Below are positions 63,596 through 64,000 of a stretch of DNA of 64,000 nt, one piece after another (position 1 is the first letter of the stretch; each line of letters starts with the position of its first letter). The position numbers were made by a program, and so were the translations under genes. Source of the DNA: Actinoplanes oblitus. GTDB lineage: Bacteria > Actinomycetota > Actinomycetes > Mycobacteriales > Micromonosporaceae. Location: contig NZ_CP126980.1 in the NCBI RefSeq assembly GCF_030252345.1, positions 8,627,501 to 8,691,500 on the forward strand. Reading direction: 5' to 3'. A model generated the notes under the pieces. It saw only the letters and a list, made by a program, of their open reading frames with translations, did not search any database and was not told the DNA's origin.

Positions 63596-64000
63596 TCAGG
63601 CCCCGGCCGCCAGCCGCGGCAGCCGGTGCTCGAAGATCCAGGCCTGCGGGTCGCCCCGGCGCTGGAGCAGCCGGAAGACCAACGGCAGCATCGCATCCCG
63701 GATCGCCGCGCCGACCGGACCCTGCACCTTGCCGCTGTTGCCCCGCCGGCCGTGCGCGGCGACCTTCTCCACCCGGGAGCGACGAGCCTTCTCGTACGCC
63801 GCCAGCCCCGCCCCGATCGACGCGTTGTCGCGCAGGCTGTGCCCGAGCACCACGGCGTCCTCCACGGCCTGCGAGGCACCCTGCCCGGAGGTCGGCGCCA
63901 GGGCGTGCGCGGCGTCGCCGACCAGCACCATCCGCTCGTCGCGCCAGACCCGGACCGGCCCCATGTCCTCGGTGCTCCACGGACCCACCACCTCGTCGCT
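63596..64000 (-). CDS. FAD-dependent monooxygenase, C-terminal part only
   Basis: The minus-strand frame enters from the window edge and ends at TGA (63596-63598); 134 residues are visible. The segment LVGDAAHALAPTSGQGASQA, followed by VEDAVVLGHSL, is the second FAD-binding motif of aromatic hydroxylase-type (PheA/TetX/UbiH) monooxygenases. The C-terminal helices with the basic EKARRSRVEKVAAHGR follow. The N-terminal nucleotide-binding GxGxxG lies outside the window, so substrate class cannot be judged. Confidence 0.85.
   Translation of the reverse strand, partial: SDEVVGPWSTEDMGPVRVWRDERMVLVGDAAHALAPTSGQGASQAVEDAVVLGHSLRDNASIGAGLAAYEKARRSRVEKVAAHGRRGNSGKVQGPVGAAIRDAMLPLVFRLLQRRGDPQAWIFEHRLPRLAAGA

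Overview
The window is very GC-rich, densely packed actinobacterial chromosome with frequent GTG starts. The run gatB / gatA-gatC / ligA / MetE-like / mnmA / cysteine desulfurase / etfA-etfB resembles the gene order I know from Micromonosporaceae (Actinoplanes/Micromonospora type). That family assignment is an inference from content and order; no rRNA or other marker is present. I saw no rRNA, tRNA, CRISPR array, transposase, integrase or phage gene.

Layout. 1-9.98 kb: a secreted animal-type heme peroxidase (cut by the window edge), a two-gene Tat-exported multicopper oxidase unit facing a SARP-type regulator, a secreted PKD-domain protein, and a LacI regulator with a palindromic operator candidate. 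10-17.5 kb: a membrane PAS-GGDEF-EAL protein, a PH-domain membrane protein, a sugar-dehydrogenase-like lipoprotein, a membrane metallophosphoesterase and a TPR membrane protein. 17.6-20.7 kb: gatB and an M1 metallopeptidase. 20.77-25.28 kb: an accessory cassette of a Crp/Fnr regulator, a class III nucleotidyl-cyclase-like protein, a large protein with a degenerate P-loop, and a small SPFH-like protein. 25.3-37.4 kb: housekeeping genes gatA, gatC, a second GGDEF-EAL gene, ligA, a MetE-like gene, mnmA, a cysteine desulfurase, a roughly 730-bp gene-free stretch with a 62-bp tandem repeat, then etfA and etfB.

37.5-45.9 kb: a small Cys/His-rich ORF, two DUF202 membrane proteins, a PLDc_N protein, a ThDP enzyme, a membrane-anchored Hsp70-like protein, an enoyl-CoA hydratase, DUF6232 and DoxX-like membrane proteins, and a PAS/chemoreceptor pair. 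45.9-50.6 kb: ribokinase, ABC ATPase and ROK regulator, divergent from a GH3 N-acetylglucosaminidase, which suggests amino-sugar or sugar salvage. 50.6-64 kb: a C-terminally shortened AbiEi-like protein, the 1,647-residue NAD-glutamate dehydrogenase, a PBP2a-type lipoprotein, an arginase-fold protein with a pentapeptide-repeat tail, a CnoX-like thioredoxin, an isobutyryl-CoA mutase-type large subunit, and the end of a FAD monooxygenase.

The most interesting region is the 20.77-25.28 kb cassette. The C-terminus of the cyclase-like protein and the N-terminus of the next protein carry the same roughly 30-residue Gly/Asp-rich motif across an ATGA gene overlap. This suggests homotypic assembly of a cyclic-nucleotide-type sensor with a pseudo-NTPase, possibly under the neighbouring Crp/Fnr regulator. 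Other points of note are an EAL domain that has lost catalytic residues, an Ala-rich insertion in LigA, a Cys replacing a metal-ligand His in the arginase-fold protein, and several intergenic or intragenic minisatellites.
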